A DNA stretch of 35,191 nucleotides from an uncultured Bacteroidales bacterium (GCA_902798385.1 CADBWK010000016.1:1-35191), one strand, 5' to 3'. Numbered from the stretch's first letter, positions 22,022-30,229 are shown. Numbers and translations are program-made. The notes: generated by a model from the sequence alone, not told the origin.

Positions 22022-22996
22022 ATGTCCAAATCAGAAAAGCGACCACTAGGGCTTTACCTTTTTCTTGTTTACATTTGTCTTGAAGCCTCAATAACATTGT
22101 GGCGTTGGTTGTTCTGGGACTCTGATTCTCATTATACTTTTTTTTCATATTTTATCTTTGAGGGTCTGCCTTTTTTGTTTTTAGCAGCTATTACAGTGGA
22201 CACAATCGCAAGACGGAAGTCGAATGCAATCTTTTGGAGTAAAACAACACTTATCTATTTTATTGTTGTCAGTTGCCTGAATCTGCATATATGCAACTTT
22301 AACAACTTGGATTTCAACTTAGTACGCAGAGTATGTACTTTGTTCATTTCTTTTGCATGGATATTATACTTTAGGTTTTCAACGCAAGTAAACCAAACTT
22401 TTCCTAAAGAAGAACGTATAGTTTCAAGACGAGACAAAGTGTTGCTTGTTCTACTATTGATTATTCCTAATGTACTTGGATTTTTTGCAGGCGTAGTAGA
22501 TGGAGTTAAGAAAGCTCGTAATTATCATGAGAAAATACTCGTTGATGCAAGCAACGAATATACCGACGGAATTATAGTTTTTTCCATTCCGGACGGCTGC
22601 AGTTGTAAAGAAAAATTAGAAGGTAGAAATATGGTATCTTCTATAACAAAAGATAAATGGGAGGTGCTCGTTTCAAGTGGTACTATTTCAGATCTTAATG
22701 ACGATAATTTGAATAGCATAGCTAAAGAAATTTTTGAAGAAATGCGACGAGAGCATCAACTAAGGGGCAAAGAAACCATAACTTTGTCTGTTTTTGAGCA
22801 AAGAGAGAATTCGTATATATTTCATAAAAAATTCGTGTACTCGGATTTTAAAGGTGGTTGTGACGCATTGGAGATGGATGCTTATGTCTTGTTATGTAAA
22901 GGCAGCAATAAATATGCAAGCGTCAAAGAGTTGCATCCGGTTAAATCTGCTCCTTCGGATATAGAAGCGATTGTTGGGACATTGCGATTCAAATAA
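22022..22996 (+). CDS. Membrane protein with DUF2569-like four-helix domain
   Basis: 324 residues from MSKSEKRPLGLYLFLVY. Four membrane segments fill about residues 8-125 (GLYLFLVYICLEASITLW; FFSYFIFEGLPFLFLAAITV; TLIYFIVVSCLNLHIC; TLFISFAWILYFRFS), the last ending as DUF2569 proteins do. A fifth helix (VLLVLLLIIPNVLGFFAGVV) precedes a soluble C-terminal domain of about 155 residues. That domain has no recognised fold (FSIPDGCSCKEKL..., ISDLNDDNLNSIAKEIFEEMRREH). Base composition is clearly more AT-rich than the neighbouring genes, a sign of recent transfer. No promoter of the local type was seen, so it may be read through from the toxin-antitoxin pair. Confidence 0.7.
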   Translation: MSKSEKRPLGLYLFLVYICLEASITLWRWLFWDSDSHYTFFSYFIFEGLPFLFLAAITVDTIARRKSNAIFWSKTTLIYFIVVSCLNLHICNFNNLDFNLVRRVCTLFISFAWILYFRFSTQVNQTFPKEERIVSRRDKVLLVLLLIIPNVLGFFAGVVDGVKKARNYHEKILVDASNEYTDGIIVFSIPDGCSCKEKLEGRNMVSSITKDKWEVLVSSGTISDLNDDNLNSIAKEIFEEMRREHQLRGKETITLSVFEQRENSYIFHKKFVYSDFKGGCDALEMDAYVLLCKGSNKYASVKELHPVKSAPSDIEAIVGTLRFK

Positions 22997-23044
22997 GTTG
23001 CATTTGCCTTTTAACTTCTTTCCAAGTAACTCCAAATCAGCAGA

Positions 23045-23068
23045 CCTTGCGCTGACGTTGCGCAGAGG
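23045..23068. other. Hairpin downstream of the DUF2569-like gene
   Basis: CCTTGCGC (23045-23052) pairs with GCGCA-G-AGG (23060-23068), with one bulged G and a 7-base loop. There is no T run, so it is not a standard terminator. Confidence 0.4.
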
Positions 23069-23101
23069 TTAGAGGGATGGTGGTATGATGCCAAAAATCT
23101 T

Positions 23102-23132
23102 AAAAATCGTACATTTCTTGTGCGATTTTTTT
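23102..23132 (+). terminator. Rho-independent terminator
   Basis: AAAAATCGTACA (23102-23113) pairs with TGTGCGATTTTT (23119-23130), with one T.G pair and a 5-base loop. Its A and T runs could make it work in both directions. It separates the AT-rich block from the next operon. Confidence 0.8.
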
Positions 23133-23170
23133 CTTTTCTGCGAAAATGGTAGATATTTAGCTAATTTATG

Positions 23171-23202
23171 TTTGCGTATCTCAAAAAAAAGCAGTAACTT
23201 TG
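23171..23202 (+). promoter_or_regulatory. Promoter of the CMD-cupin/hydrolase operon
   Basis: TTTG at 23171-23174 within TTTGCGTATCTC, a 20-bp spacer, TAACTTTG at 23195-23202; the start codon is 24 bp on. Confidence 0.88.
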
Positions 23203-23226
23203 CAGCAAATTTTCAAATGATACAAT

Positions 23227-24321
23227 ATGAAAATGAGAAAATGTAAAAATATTTTATTCTTTATGCTGGCGGCGCTTACTTTTGCGGCTTGCAACAACAC
23301 AAATGAGAAAATGAGTAAATGTGAAAATGAGAAAACGGAGCTCAGTTTTACGGCTGAGCAAGCGGCGTGGATGAGTGTTATCGCTTGCGATGAGGCCAAG
23401 GGAGATCTCGTGTCATTGGAATCGGCTATTCATAGCGGATTAAAGGCTGAATTGACGGTTAGTCAGATTAAGGAAGCACTCTCGCAGCTGTATGCTTATA
23501 CGGGTTTTCCGAGAAGCCTGAATGCGTTGGGCGTGTTGCAGCGCGTCATAGGCGACCGTCAGGCGAAAGGGGTAAAGGCTATTATGGGGGAGGATGCAAG
23601 TCCGCTTGGCGAGAATTACGATGCACTTAAAGAAGGTACGCGCGTGCAGACGCAGTTGGTGGGCAAGGCTTTCGAGTATGAGTTTGCGCCGGCGACGGAT
23701 TATTACCTGAAGGCGCATTTGTTCGGAGATATTTTTGCCCGCGATAACTTGACGTACGCCGACCGTGAGTTGGTGACCGTTTCTGTCTTGAGCGGTCTAG
23801 AAGGCGTAGAGCCGCAATTGAAAGCGCACATCGCCGGTGCACGCAATATGGGTGTGACCGAAGAACAACTGCAAGGTATTGTAGTAGCTCTCGCGGCAAA
23901 TGGTCTTCTGGCGGAAGCCGGACGCTTGGCAGGCCTGCTCCAAACAGAGTGGCCGCAAGGCAAATCGAATGATGCTTATGCGCAGTATTTCACGGGGCAA
24001 AGTTATCTGCAACCGTATTTCGGCGGTGTGGCAAATGTGACGTTCGAACCGCGTTGCCGCAATAACTGGCATGTTCACCACGGAGCGGTACAAGTGCTAA
24101 TCTGCGTGAGCGGCAAAGGTTGGTATCAGGAGTGGGGTAAACCTGCAGTTCCCCTTACTCCGGGAACGGTGATTGCTATTCCGGAAGGCGTCAAACACTG
24201 GCATGGAGCAGCGGCGGACTCGTGGATGCAGCACTTGGCAATTCATACCCAAGAGCAACCGGGTGCCACGAACGAATGGCTCGAACCGGTTAGCGATGAA
24301 CAATATAATTCCGTACAATAA
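23227..24321 (+). CDS. Lipoprotein: carboxymuconolactone decarboxylase-like domains plus cupin
   Basis: 364 residues. MKMRKCKNILFFMLAALTFAAC is a lipoprotein signal, followed by NNTNEKMSKCENEKT. The first CMD-like domain (about 40-120) contains LVSLESAIHSGLKAELTVSQIKEALSQLYAYTGFPRSLNAL. The second (about 150-240) contains DRELVTVSVLSGLEGVEPQLKAHIAGARNMGVTEEQL. A cupin closes the protein (WHVHHGAVQVLICVSGKGWYQEWG, PEGVKHWHGAA), with the His-rich metal site intact. AhpD/CMD domains act in thiol peroxidase or muconolactone chemistry; neither domain shows a clear CxxC, so redox activity is uncertain. Its stop codon overlaps the next start (TAATG). Confidence 0.92.
   Translation: MKMRKCKNILFFMLAALTFAACNNTNEKMSKCENEKTELSFTAEQAAWMSVIACDEAKGDLVSLESAIHSGLKAELTVSQIKEALSQLYAYTGFPRSLNALGVLQRVIGDRQAKGVKAIMGEDASPLGENYDALKEGTRVQTQLVGKAFEYEFAPATDYYLKAHLFGDIFARDNLTYADRELVTVSVLSGLEGVEPQLKAHIAGARNMGVTEEQLQGIVVALAANGLLAEAGRLAGLLQTEWPQGKSNDAYAQYFTGQSYLQPYFGGVANVTFEPRCRNNWHVHHGAVQVLICVSGKGWYQEWGKPAVPLTPGTVIAIPEGVKHWHGAAADSWMQHLAIHTQEQPGATNEWLEPVSDEQYNSVQ
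23301..23359 (+). repeat. AAATGAGAAAATG word array plus inverted repeat
   Basis: Words aaatgagaaaatgag, taaatgtgaaaatgag occupy 23301-23335 right after the lipobox codons, and related words also start the gene (23227-23246). A 6-bp inverted repeat follows: GCTCAG 23340-23345 / CTGAGC 23354-23359. Confidence 0.65.
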
Positions 24322-25466
24322 TGAGAAAGTTTTTCACCCTTATGCTTGCAGCCCTTACCTTTGCTGCTTGCACAAATTCAAATGAAAAAATGAAGAATTG
24401 TGAAAAAGACACATGGGACAAAGTCTTCCCGTTAAGCGAGAAAGTAAACCACAAAAAGGTATCCTTCGAGACCCAGTACGGCTTTACGTTGGTTGGCGAT
24501 TTATACACGCCGAAGGCAAATGACAAATCTCAAATGTCCACGGCTCTGCCGATCGACAGAAATCACAAATACGCCGCTATCGCGGTGTCCGGTCCTTTTG
24601 GCGCAACGAAAGAGCAGAGTTCGGGTCTGTATGCGATGAAGATGGCAGAGCGCGGATTTGTTGCATTGGCTTTTGATCCTTCTTTCACCGGTGAGAGTTC
24701 GGGTGAACCGCGTCGTACGGCTTCGCCGGATATCAATACCGAGGACTTCATGGCAGCAGTCGATTTCCTGAGCAAACTGCCCGAAGTGGATGCTGATAAA
24801 ATTGGTATCATCGGCATCTGCGGATGGGGAGGTATTGCCCTCAATGCGGCGGCAGCAGATACACGCATCAAAGCGACGGTGGCTTCGACGATGTACGACA
24901 TGACGCGTGTGTCGGGCAACGATTACAACGATGCTTTCGACGACGAACAGTGGCGTCATCGCAATCGTGAGAACCTCTCCCAACAGCGTCTCACTGACCC
25001 GCAAGCCATGGCTGGCGGTGTGTTAGATACCGTTCCTCCACAGGCTCCCCGTTTTGTGCACGACTACTACGATTACTACAAGACTCCGCGCGGCTACCAT
25101 GCACGTAGCGGTAACTCGAATGACGGTTGGCGTGTCATCGGCACGCAGGCTTATGCCAATAGCCGTTTCCCGTATTACATCAACGAGATCCGTTCTGCTG
25201 TTCTGATCATGCATGGCGCGGACGCTCACAGCCGTTATTTCGGCGAAGCAGCGTACCATTATATGGTGGATGGCAAGGCGGAAGGTTACAAGACCGTGGT
25301 AGCTCCTAATCCATGTCCAGAGAACAAAGAGTTGCTTATCATCCCGGACGCCTCGCATTGCGACCTCTATGACGGTGGCTATACCGAACCGGCAGGCAAA
25401 GGCGAGCCTAAAAACCTCATCCCGTGGGACAAATTAGCCGAGTTCTTTGAGAAAAATCTAAAGTAA
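24321..25466 (+). CDS. Lipoprotein dienelactone-hydrolase-like alpha/beta hydrolase
   Basis: 381 residues. MRKFFTLMLAALTFAAC is a lipoprotein signal nearly identical to that of the preceding gene, followed by TNSNEKMKNCEKD. The hydrolase core has YAAIAVSGPFGATKEQSSGLYA, VALAFDPSFTGESSGEPR, DINTEDFMAAVDFLSKLPEVDADKIGIIGICGWGGIAL with the G-x-C-x-G elbow. The Cys nucleophile is the dienelactone-hydrolase type. ADAHSRYF and IPDASHCDLYD supply the acid and His. Such proteins are annotated as hydrolases of unknown substrate and often sit with CMD proteins, as here. An in-frame word array (24517-24536) lies between the first strand and YAAIAVSG. Confidence 0.9.
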   Translation: MRKFFTLMLAALTFAACTNSNEKMKNCEKDTWDKVFPLSEKVNHKKVSFETQYGFTLVGDLYTPKANDKSQMSTALPIDRNHKYAAIAVSGPFGATKEQSSGLYAMKMAERGFVALAFDPSFTGESSGEPRRTASPDINTEDFMAAVDFLSKLPEVDADKIGIIGICGWGGIALNAAAADTRIKATVASTMYDMTRVSGNDYNDAFDDEQWRHRNRENLSQQRLTDPQAMAGGVLDTVPPQAPRFVHDYYDYYKTPRGYHARSGNSNDGWRVIGTQAYANSRFPYYINEIRSAVLIMHGADAHSRYFGEAAYHYMVDGKAEGYKTVVAPNPCPENKELLIIPDASHCDLYDGGYTEPAGKGEPKNLIPWDKLAEFFEKNLK

Positions 25467-25484
25467 AAAGTCTCAATGGTGAGG

Positions 25485-27641
25485 TTATAGTTTCGCCTGA
25501 ATGCTCACTTTTGCCCAAGCGCCGGGTTGGAGGATTCCGCCGTAGTCGTAATAGCGCGTATGGGTGATATTTGTACATTCGGCAGCGACACGCAGGTAGC
25601 GGTTCTGCCAATAGATAGAACCATCCAACAGCCATACGGGCTGATAGTCCTGCACAGCCCCTTCGGCATTGTTGAACTGACCTTCTCGTTTCTGAAAGCG
25701 CACCGTCCATGAAGCGCCAAAACCTTTGTAGATACCATGCTCCAGACGGATAGACAGTTTATGACTCAGGTAATCGAGATAGCGTGAACCCGTCTCTTTG
25801 AGGTCCAAGTTCAGATAGGTGTATGCGTAATCGACCGCCACACAACGCAGCCATTCGTTAAGCCGGTATGCGATAGAAAGTTCTATACCCGTAGCATCCA
25901 CACGTTGCTGATTCTGTGCGTGATACGGTCGTTTCGTATCTTCCGGCACATACACCCAATCGATGATGTCTCTTCCCCATCGGTAGTACCAATCGGCGGA
26001 CAAAGTGAGCATGCCTTTGTCCGATTTGTCATTTGAGATTTGAGATTTGAGATTTCCTAATTTCCATTCTCCTTTGTAACCGACTGAGAGGAGCCATGCT
26101 TTTTCGGGATTGAGGTTGCGGTTACCCAGTTGGTTTCCGGCGTTGTAATAGAGATCGGTGAACGTGGGCATGCGCAGCGAGCGGTTGGCATTCAGATAAA
26201 CGGTTCCACCTTTTTTGAAGTCATAGCCGATGTTTGCTCCTCCACCCAGATGGTGTCCGAATTGGGAGTTGTATGTGCCGTTGATGCCGATGGAAGCGGC
26301 TAAACCTGCATAATAGAAGCTTTGTTCGGCATAGTAGTTCGTATGGAAACGATTACCTCCTTTGACCAGATCCAATACGCGAACTTGGGATAGCGGAAAA
26401 CCTTCTGCATTCGGTACTTGTCCGTTTGGATTGATGGTGTCACCAAGGTTCGTAGAGTGCATGTTTTCATTACGGATACTGATTCCGAAGGATGTGGTTC
26501 CCACACGCGAAGCATAATGGGCAGCCAGCGTGGCGGAAGCGGTCTGCGCGAAGTGGAAATTGCCGTATAACCGTTGCCCGCGATGCCATTCGTAGCGGTC
26601 GTAGTTAGCGCGATAAGCCGCTTGAGCGTCTAAGCGCCATGCCCCCCAGCGATGTGCGTACTTGGCGGACGCAAAAGCGGTACGCGTGGCGTCAAACTGG
26701 TCTTGCGACCCAAAACCATAACCCATTCCCAACCCCGCATCTTTCCATTGCGCACCGGCCTGAACGTCAAGTCCTCTCCATCGTGTCTGGAAATAGAGGT
26801 TCACCAGTTGAAAATCCGAGTTACGGCATGCAAGGGCTTCTTTCTCCGTGGGTCGGGGCGCCAGATAGCCTTCTGCTCGCGAGTAATCCGCTGCTATATT
26901 GAATTGCGCCTCTTTGCGTGCCACGGACGCCGCCACCTGCGGATGAACCAAACCGTTCATGCCCCCGTCCAGACGTAAAATAGTTTGCGCTTCGTTGTTT
27001 GAAACAGTTTGTTTCGTGACGATATTGATTGCTCCGGAGAAGGCTCCGTGCAGATGTGCCGAGGTGCCTTGCAACACTTCGATGCGCTCAATCATCGCAG
27101 GCGTAATCGGTACGTTCAGCGCATAGTGCCCGGTGTGGAAATCGCTCATACTCACGCCGTTAAGCAGCACAAGGACTTGGTCGAACGTACCGCCGCGCAT
27201 ACTGATGTCGGCTTGGGAACCGTTGGCACCGCGTGTACGCACATCCACCCCAGGCAGGTATTGCAGAATATCCGCCACAGTCTGTATCGGCAACGCCTCT
27301 ATCTCGGCGTGCGACACCTGTGTGACAAGACGGAAGGCTTCCGAATGAACTTCAGCTTTCTGAGAAACGACCAACACCTCCTGAAGACTAAGTTGCCGGT
27401 CGGTTAAGGGGATGGAATCCGCCGTTCCCGATGAACCTTCCGCCATTACCGGTACGCAGAACAAGCCGCTGAGAGCAGCCACAGCCACACTCTTGCCATG
27501 CTTGAGCATCTCCAGATCGGTCATATAACCCGCCACATGTCCGATGGTCACCTCGCGGTGAAGTGAACGGAAAGCGGCGTACGCCTTGTGGCAGAACCGA
27601 CGGAAACGGATTCCTGTTTTGAATGAATAATTTTTGAACAT
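25485..27641 (-). CDS. TonB-dependent outer-membrane receptor (BtuB/CirA-like)
   Basis: 718 residues from MFKNYSFKTGIRFRRFCHKA (27641). A signal peptide follows a long n-region, as is common in Bacteroidales receptors. The plug domain is clear: LSLQEVLVVSQKAEVHSE (TonB-box-like), IQTVADILQYLPGVDVRTRGANGSQADISMRGGTFDQVLVLLNGV, MIERIEVLQGTSAHLHGAFSGAINIVTK. A beta barrel of about 500 residues follows, ending ILQPGAWAKVSIQAKL. It imports a large ligand such as a cobamide or siderophore using TonB energy. No partner transporter genes are next to it. An in-frame word array with a long inverted repeat interrupts the barrel near residues 525-550. Confidence 0.93.
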   Translation of the reverse strand: MFKNYSFKTGIRFRRFCHKAYAAFRSLHREVTIGHVAGYMTDLEMLKHGKSVAVAALSGLFCVPVMAEGSSGTADSIPLTDRQLSLQEVLVVSQKAEVHSEAFRLVTQVSHAEIEALPIQTVADILQYLPGVDVRTRGANGSQADISMRGGTFDQVLVLLNGVSMSDFHTGHYALNVPITPAMIERIEVLQGTSAHLHGAFSGAINIVTKQTVSNNEAQTILRLDGGMNGLVHPQVAASVARKEAQFNIAADYSRAEGYLAPRPTEKEALACRNSDFQLVNLYFQTRWRGLDVQAGAQWKDAGLGMGYGFGSQDQFDATRTAFASAKYAHRWGAWRLDAQAAYRANYDRYEWHRGQRLYGNFHFAQTASATLAAHYASRVGTTSFGISIRNENMHSTNLGDTINPNGQVPNAEGFPLSQVRVLDLVKGGNRFHTNYYAEQSFYYAGLAASIGINGTYNSQFGHHLGGGANIGYDFKKGGTVYLNANRSLRMPTFTDLYYNAGNQLGNRNLNPEKAWLLSVGYKGEWKLGNLKSQISNDKSDKGMLTLSADWYYRWGRDIIDWVYVPEDTKRPYHAQNQQRVDATGIELSIAYRLNEWLRCVAVDYAYTYLNLDLKETGSRYLDYLSHKLSIRLEHGIYKGFGASWTVRFQKREGQFNNAEGAVQDYQPVWLLDGSIYWQNRYLRVAAECTNITHTRYYDYGGILQPGAWAKVSIQAKL
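25991..26064 (-). repeat. Word array plus long inverted repeat inside the TonB receptor (site D)
   Basis: AATCGG-CGGACAAAG (25991-26005) pairs with CTTTGTCCGATT (26015-26026), leaving a 3-base bulge and a 9-base loop. Units of atttgag follow to 26064. The array encodes NLKSQISNDKSDKG in a surface or turn segment of the barrel. On the coding strand the array precedes the hairpin. Confidence 0.8.
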
Positions 27642-27673
27642 TTGAATAGGTGCTTTTTGTAAAAAAAAGCGCG

Positions 27674-27705
27674 CAAAGTTACAAAAAATAATTGAAAGTT
27701 GAAAA
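27674..27705 (-). promoter_or_regulatory. Probable promoter of the TonB receptor
   Basis: TAACTTTG on the minus strand (27681-27674), 32 bp before the start codon. The -33 position reads TTTC, not TTTG, so the promoter may be weak or need an activator. Confidence 0.55.
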
Positions 27706-27719
27706 TAAAAAACAGGAAA

Positions 27720-27751
27720 TTTGCATAATTCATGTTTTTTTTGTACTTTTG
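27720..27751 (+). promoter_or_regulatory. Promoter of the thioesterase-SDR-EFR1 operon
   Basis: TTTG at 27720-27723 (TTTGCATAATTC), a 20-bp spacer, TACTTTTG at 27744-27751; start codon 19 bp on. Confidence 0.85.
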
Positions 27752-27770
27752 CATCCTCAAAGTATAAATT

Positions 27771-28565
27771 ATGGAATCGTATACTCATCGTTATTCGCTT
27801 ACGGCGGCAGACATGGACACGCGTTACCGGATGACGCCGAACGCCGTGTTGCTCTATTATCAAGATTGCTGGGCACGCTATATGTCGTGCCTGCATCTGG
27901 CTGCTTTTGACGTCATCAAACAGAACCGCATCTGGGTCATTACGGAGTTCAACGCGTGGTTCGAGGAGCAGACAGCCCTTTGGTCGGACGATATCGATGT
28001 AACCGTTTGGAACAGCGAAGTGGGCGCTTTGCGTCTGTATGCCGAGTTCCGTGTGCATCGATCGGATGGGGTAGAGGTGGCGCATGGCTACGGCTGTTGG
28101 ACGTTGCTTGATACCGAGGCACATCGCCTTGCGCCGATGTCACCTTTCCAACCGCAGATACCCGTCCTGCAGGAAGTGACATCTGAGACCCATAAGAAAC
28201 GCCGTTTTCCGACGGATGGCACGCCGCTGCAACAGATTGAGCACCGCGTCAATCCGATCAATCTCGATTTCAACGGTCACGTCAACAACCGCACGTACCT
28301 TAGTATAGCCATGCAGTCGGCGGACGAGGCGTTCATGGATGCACATGCCATCCGGTGTCTGACCATTCATTGGCTCAAGGAGACGTTCCTTGGCGACACT
28401 CTCTTATGCCGTTTGAATCTGCTGCCCAACGAGACAGACGAAACCGTCTATCACTATCTCCACACGATAAGTCGTAACGATGCCGAGACAGCTGCGCAGG
28501 TCTATTCCGAATGGATCCCGCGTAAGGAACAGATAGACGTCTCGGTTCATGCATCGAGAAAATAA
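27771..28565 (+). CDS. Acyl-ACP thioesterase
   Basis: 264 residues with two tandem hotdog folds. The N-terminal half has YRMTPNAVLLYYQDCWARYM and IWVITEFNAWFEE. The C-terminal half has the active-site stretch INLDFNGHVNNRTYLSIAM, with the catalytic Asn/His region. It is the FatA/FatB-like bacterial family, which releases fatty acids from acyl carrier protein in the cytoplasm. It is the first gene after the promoter at 27720-27751. Its last 25 residues (VYSEWIPRKEQIDVSVHASR) have a close second copy at 30279-30355, downstream of the EFR1 gene. Confidence 0.92.
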   Translation: MESYTHRYSLTAADMDTRYRMTPNAVLLYYQDCWARYMSCLHLAAFDVIKQNRIWVITEFNAWFEEQTALWSDDIDVTVWNSEVGALRLYAEFRVHRSDGVEVAHGYGCWTLLDTEAHRLAPMSPFQPQIPVLQEVTSETHKKRRFPTDGTPLQQIEHRVNPINLDFNGHVNNRTYLSIAMQSADEAFMDAHAIRCLTIHWLKETFLGDTLLCRLNLLPNETDETVYHYLHTISRNDAETAAQVYSEWIPRKEQIDVSVHASRK

Positions 28566-28596
28566 TAGTTTAAACACTGAATCAGGAAAAGACAAA

Positions 28597-29442
28597 ATGA
28601 ACTCTATGAAAAGTAACAAAGTCATTCTCCTTACCGGAGCCAGTAGCGGCATCGGCTATGACACCGCGGTTGCGCTGGCGCAACAGGGACACAAAGTGTA
28701 TGCGGCAGCCCGCCGTGTGGAGCGCATGGAGCCTCTTCGTCAGTACGGCATCGTGCCGCTGAAGATGGATGTGACCGATGAAGCATCGATGAAGGAGGGC
28801 GTGAAGACGCTTTTGGATGCCGAAGGACGCATCGATGTGCTCATCAATAACGCCGGTTATGGTTATTTTGGAGCAGTAGAGAATGTGCCGATGGATGATG
28901 CCCGTAATCAGTTAGAGGTCAATGTGTTTGGTCTAGCTCGCCTTTGTCAGTTAGTGCTGCCGACGATGCGTGCCCAGCATAGCGGACGGATCATCAACAC
29001 AGCTTCGGTAGCCGGCAGGTCGGTCTTCTATTACGGCGGTTGGTATCATGTGTCCAAGTATGCCGTGGAGTCGCTTAGCGATGCGATGCGTATGGAACTC
29101 AAGCCGTTTGGCATCGACGTGGTCATCATCGAACCCGGTGCTATCAAAACCAATTGGGGCATCATTGCTGCCGATCACCTCATTGAGTCCTCGAAAGGAA
29201 CAGCCTATGAACAGACAGGAACGATGATGGCGAACAACCTGCGGAATATGTACCTCTCCAATACGATCTCCGATCCGGCTGTGGTACGCAAAGCGATTGT
29301 TCGTGCGGTGAATGCACGTCGTCCTTGTACCCGTTACCGCATAGGCAGAATGGCAAACGCAATCGTTTTCTTCCATTGGCTGCTTCCGACACGCTGGTGG
29401 GATGCCTTCCTTCGCCTCATGGGAAAACGTAAATTGATGTAA
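28597..29442 (+). CDS. Short-chain dehydrogenase/reductase
   Basis: 281 residues from MNSMKSNKVILLTGASSGIG. The SDR signatures are all there: TGASSGIG cofactor loop, the NNAG strand motif (LINNAGYGYFG), catalytic Ser in NTASVAG, and Tyr/Lys in YHVSK. Arg-rich AARRVERM after strand 2 favours NADP(H). The C-terminus (PTRWWDAFLRLMGKRKLM) may associate with the membrane. The substrate is unknown; the position between a thioesterase and a flavodoxin-ferredoxin suggests lipid or carbonyl reduction. A frame extending further upstream is unlikely to be used. Confidence 0.92.
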   Translation: MNSMKSNKVILLTGASSGIGYDTAVALAQQGHKVYAAARRVERMEPLRQYGIVPLKMDVTDEASMKEGVKTLLDAEGRIDVLINNAGYGYFGAVENVPMDDARNQLEVNVFGLARLCQLVLPTMRAQHSGRIINTASVAGRSVFYYGGWYHVSKYAVESLSDAMRMELKPFGIDVVIIEPGAIKTNWGIIAADHLIESSKGTAYEQTGTMMANNLRNMYLSNTISDPAVVRKAIVRAVNARRPCTRYRIGRMANAIVFFHWLLPTRWWDAFLRLMGKRKLM

Positions 29443-29454
29443 ATCCTATCGTAT

Positions 29455-30213
29455 ATGATTCTTTATTTTTCAGCAACAGGAAACAGCCTCGCCGTTGCAC
29501 GACAGCTGGCAGAACGGCTGAACGAGCAGCTCATGCCGTTGATTGAAGCGGTTCAGCAGGACCTGACAAACGAGAAACGTATCGGTCTAGTCTTTCCGAC
29601 GTACGACTTCAATCTGCCTCCCGCTATGCCCGAAATGATTGCGCAATTGAAGATCAGTCCGCAATCATACGTCTTTACGGTCGTCACGTGCGGCAGCATG
29701 GCGGGCAACTGCATCTGGGTGTTACGTCGCATTCTGCGCGAGAAAGGTATCGAACTGGCGTACAGTCATAAGGTAAGCGTGCCCGATAATAGTGCGCTGG
29801 CTTTCGGACGTAACCCGAACAAACAGTTGGGCAAGTTCGAACGTGTGCCGGCTCGCATGGAGCAAATCATCCGCGAGTTGGAGGAAGAGAGCCACGTGCT
29901 GCACTATAGTTGGTTCGGCCTCCTCTCATGGCTCCTTGGCCGCCCGGCAATAGAGAGAGGAATGATTCATTGCCTGGGTCCGAAAGTGATTGCGGACAAG
30001 TGTAACGGTTGTGGCACTTGCGTGCGTGTCTGCCCGATGGAGAACATCCGCCTGACGGACAATAAAGCCATTACCGGAGACCATTGTACCGTGTGTCTCG
30101 CGTGCGTACATGCCTGTGCACAACAGGCTTTCCGTACGAACGGGCAAGAGACACGCAAAGAACGCCAGTACCGCCATCCGCAAATCAAACTGAAAGACCT
30201 GCTGCTGAGATAG
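29455..30213 (+). CDS. EFR1-family flavodoxin-ferredoxin protein
   Basis: 252 residues. The N-terminus YFSATGNSLAVARQLAERL is a flavodoxin FMN-binding loop, followed by LVFPTYDFNLPPAMPEMI and VTCGSMAGN. The C-terminal third has two 4Fe-4S motifs, CNGCGTCVRVCPMENI and CTVCLACVHACAQQAF, of the bacterial ferredoxin type. It would shuttle electrons between an FMN and two clusters in the cytoplasm. The partner is unknown but may be the preceding SDR, 12 bp upstream. A relic of a thioesterase gene lies just downstream. Confidence 0.93.
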   Translation: MILYFSATGNSLAVARQLAERLNEQLMPLIEAVQQDLTNEKRIGLVFPTYDFNLPPAMPEMIAQLKISPQSYVFTVVTCGSMAGNCIWVLRRILREKGIELAYSHKVSVPDNSALAFGRNPNKQLGKFERVPARMEQIIRELEEESHVLHYSWFGLLSWLLGRPAIERGMIHCLGPKVIADKCNGCGTCVRVCPMENIRLTDNKAITGDHCTVCLACVHACAQQAFRTNGQETRKERQYRHPQIKLKDLLLR

Positions 30214-30229
30214 ACCTTTGCAAACTGAC

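Noticed and set aside
25467-25484. CTCA/TGAG hairpin between convergent genes as a bidirectional terminator
   Set aside because: Only four pairs and no T run on either side.
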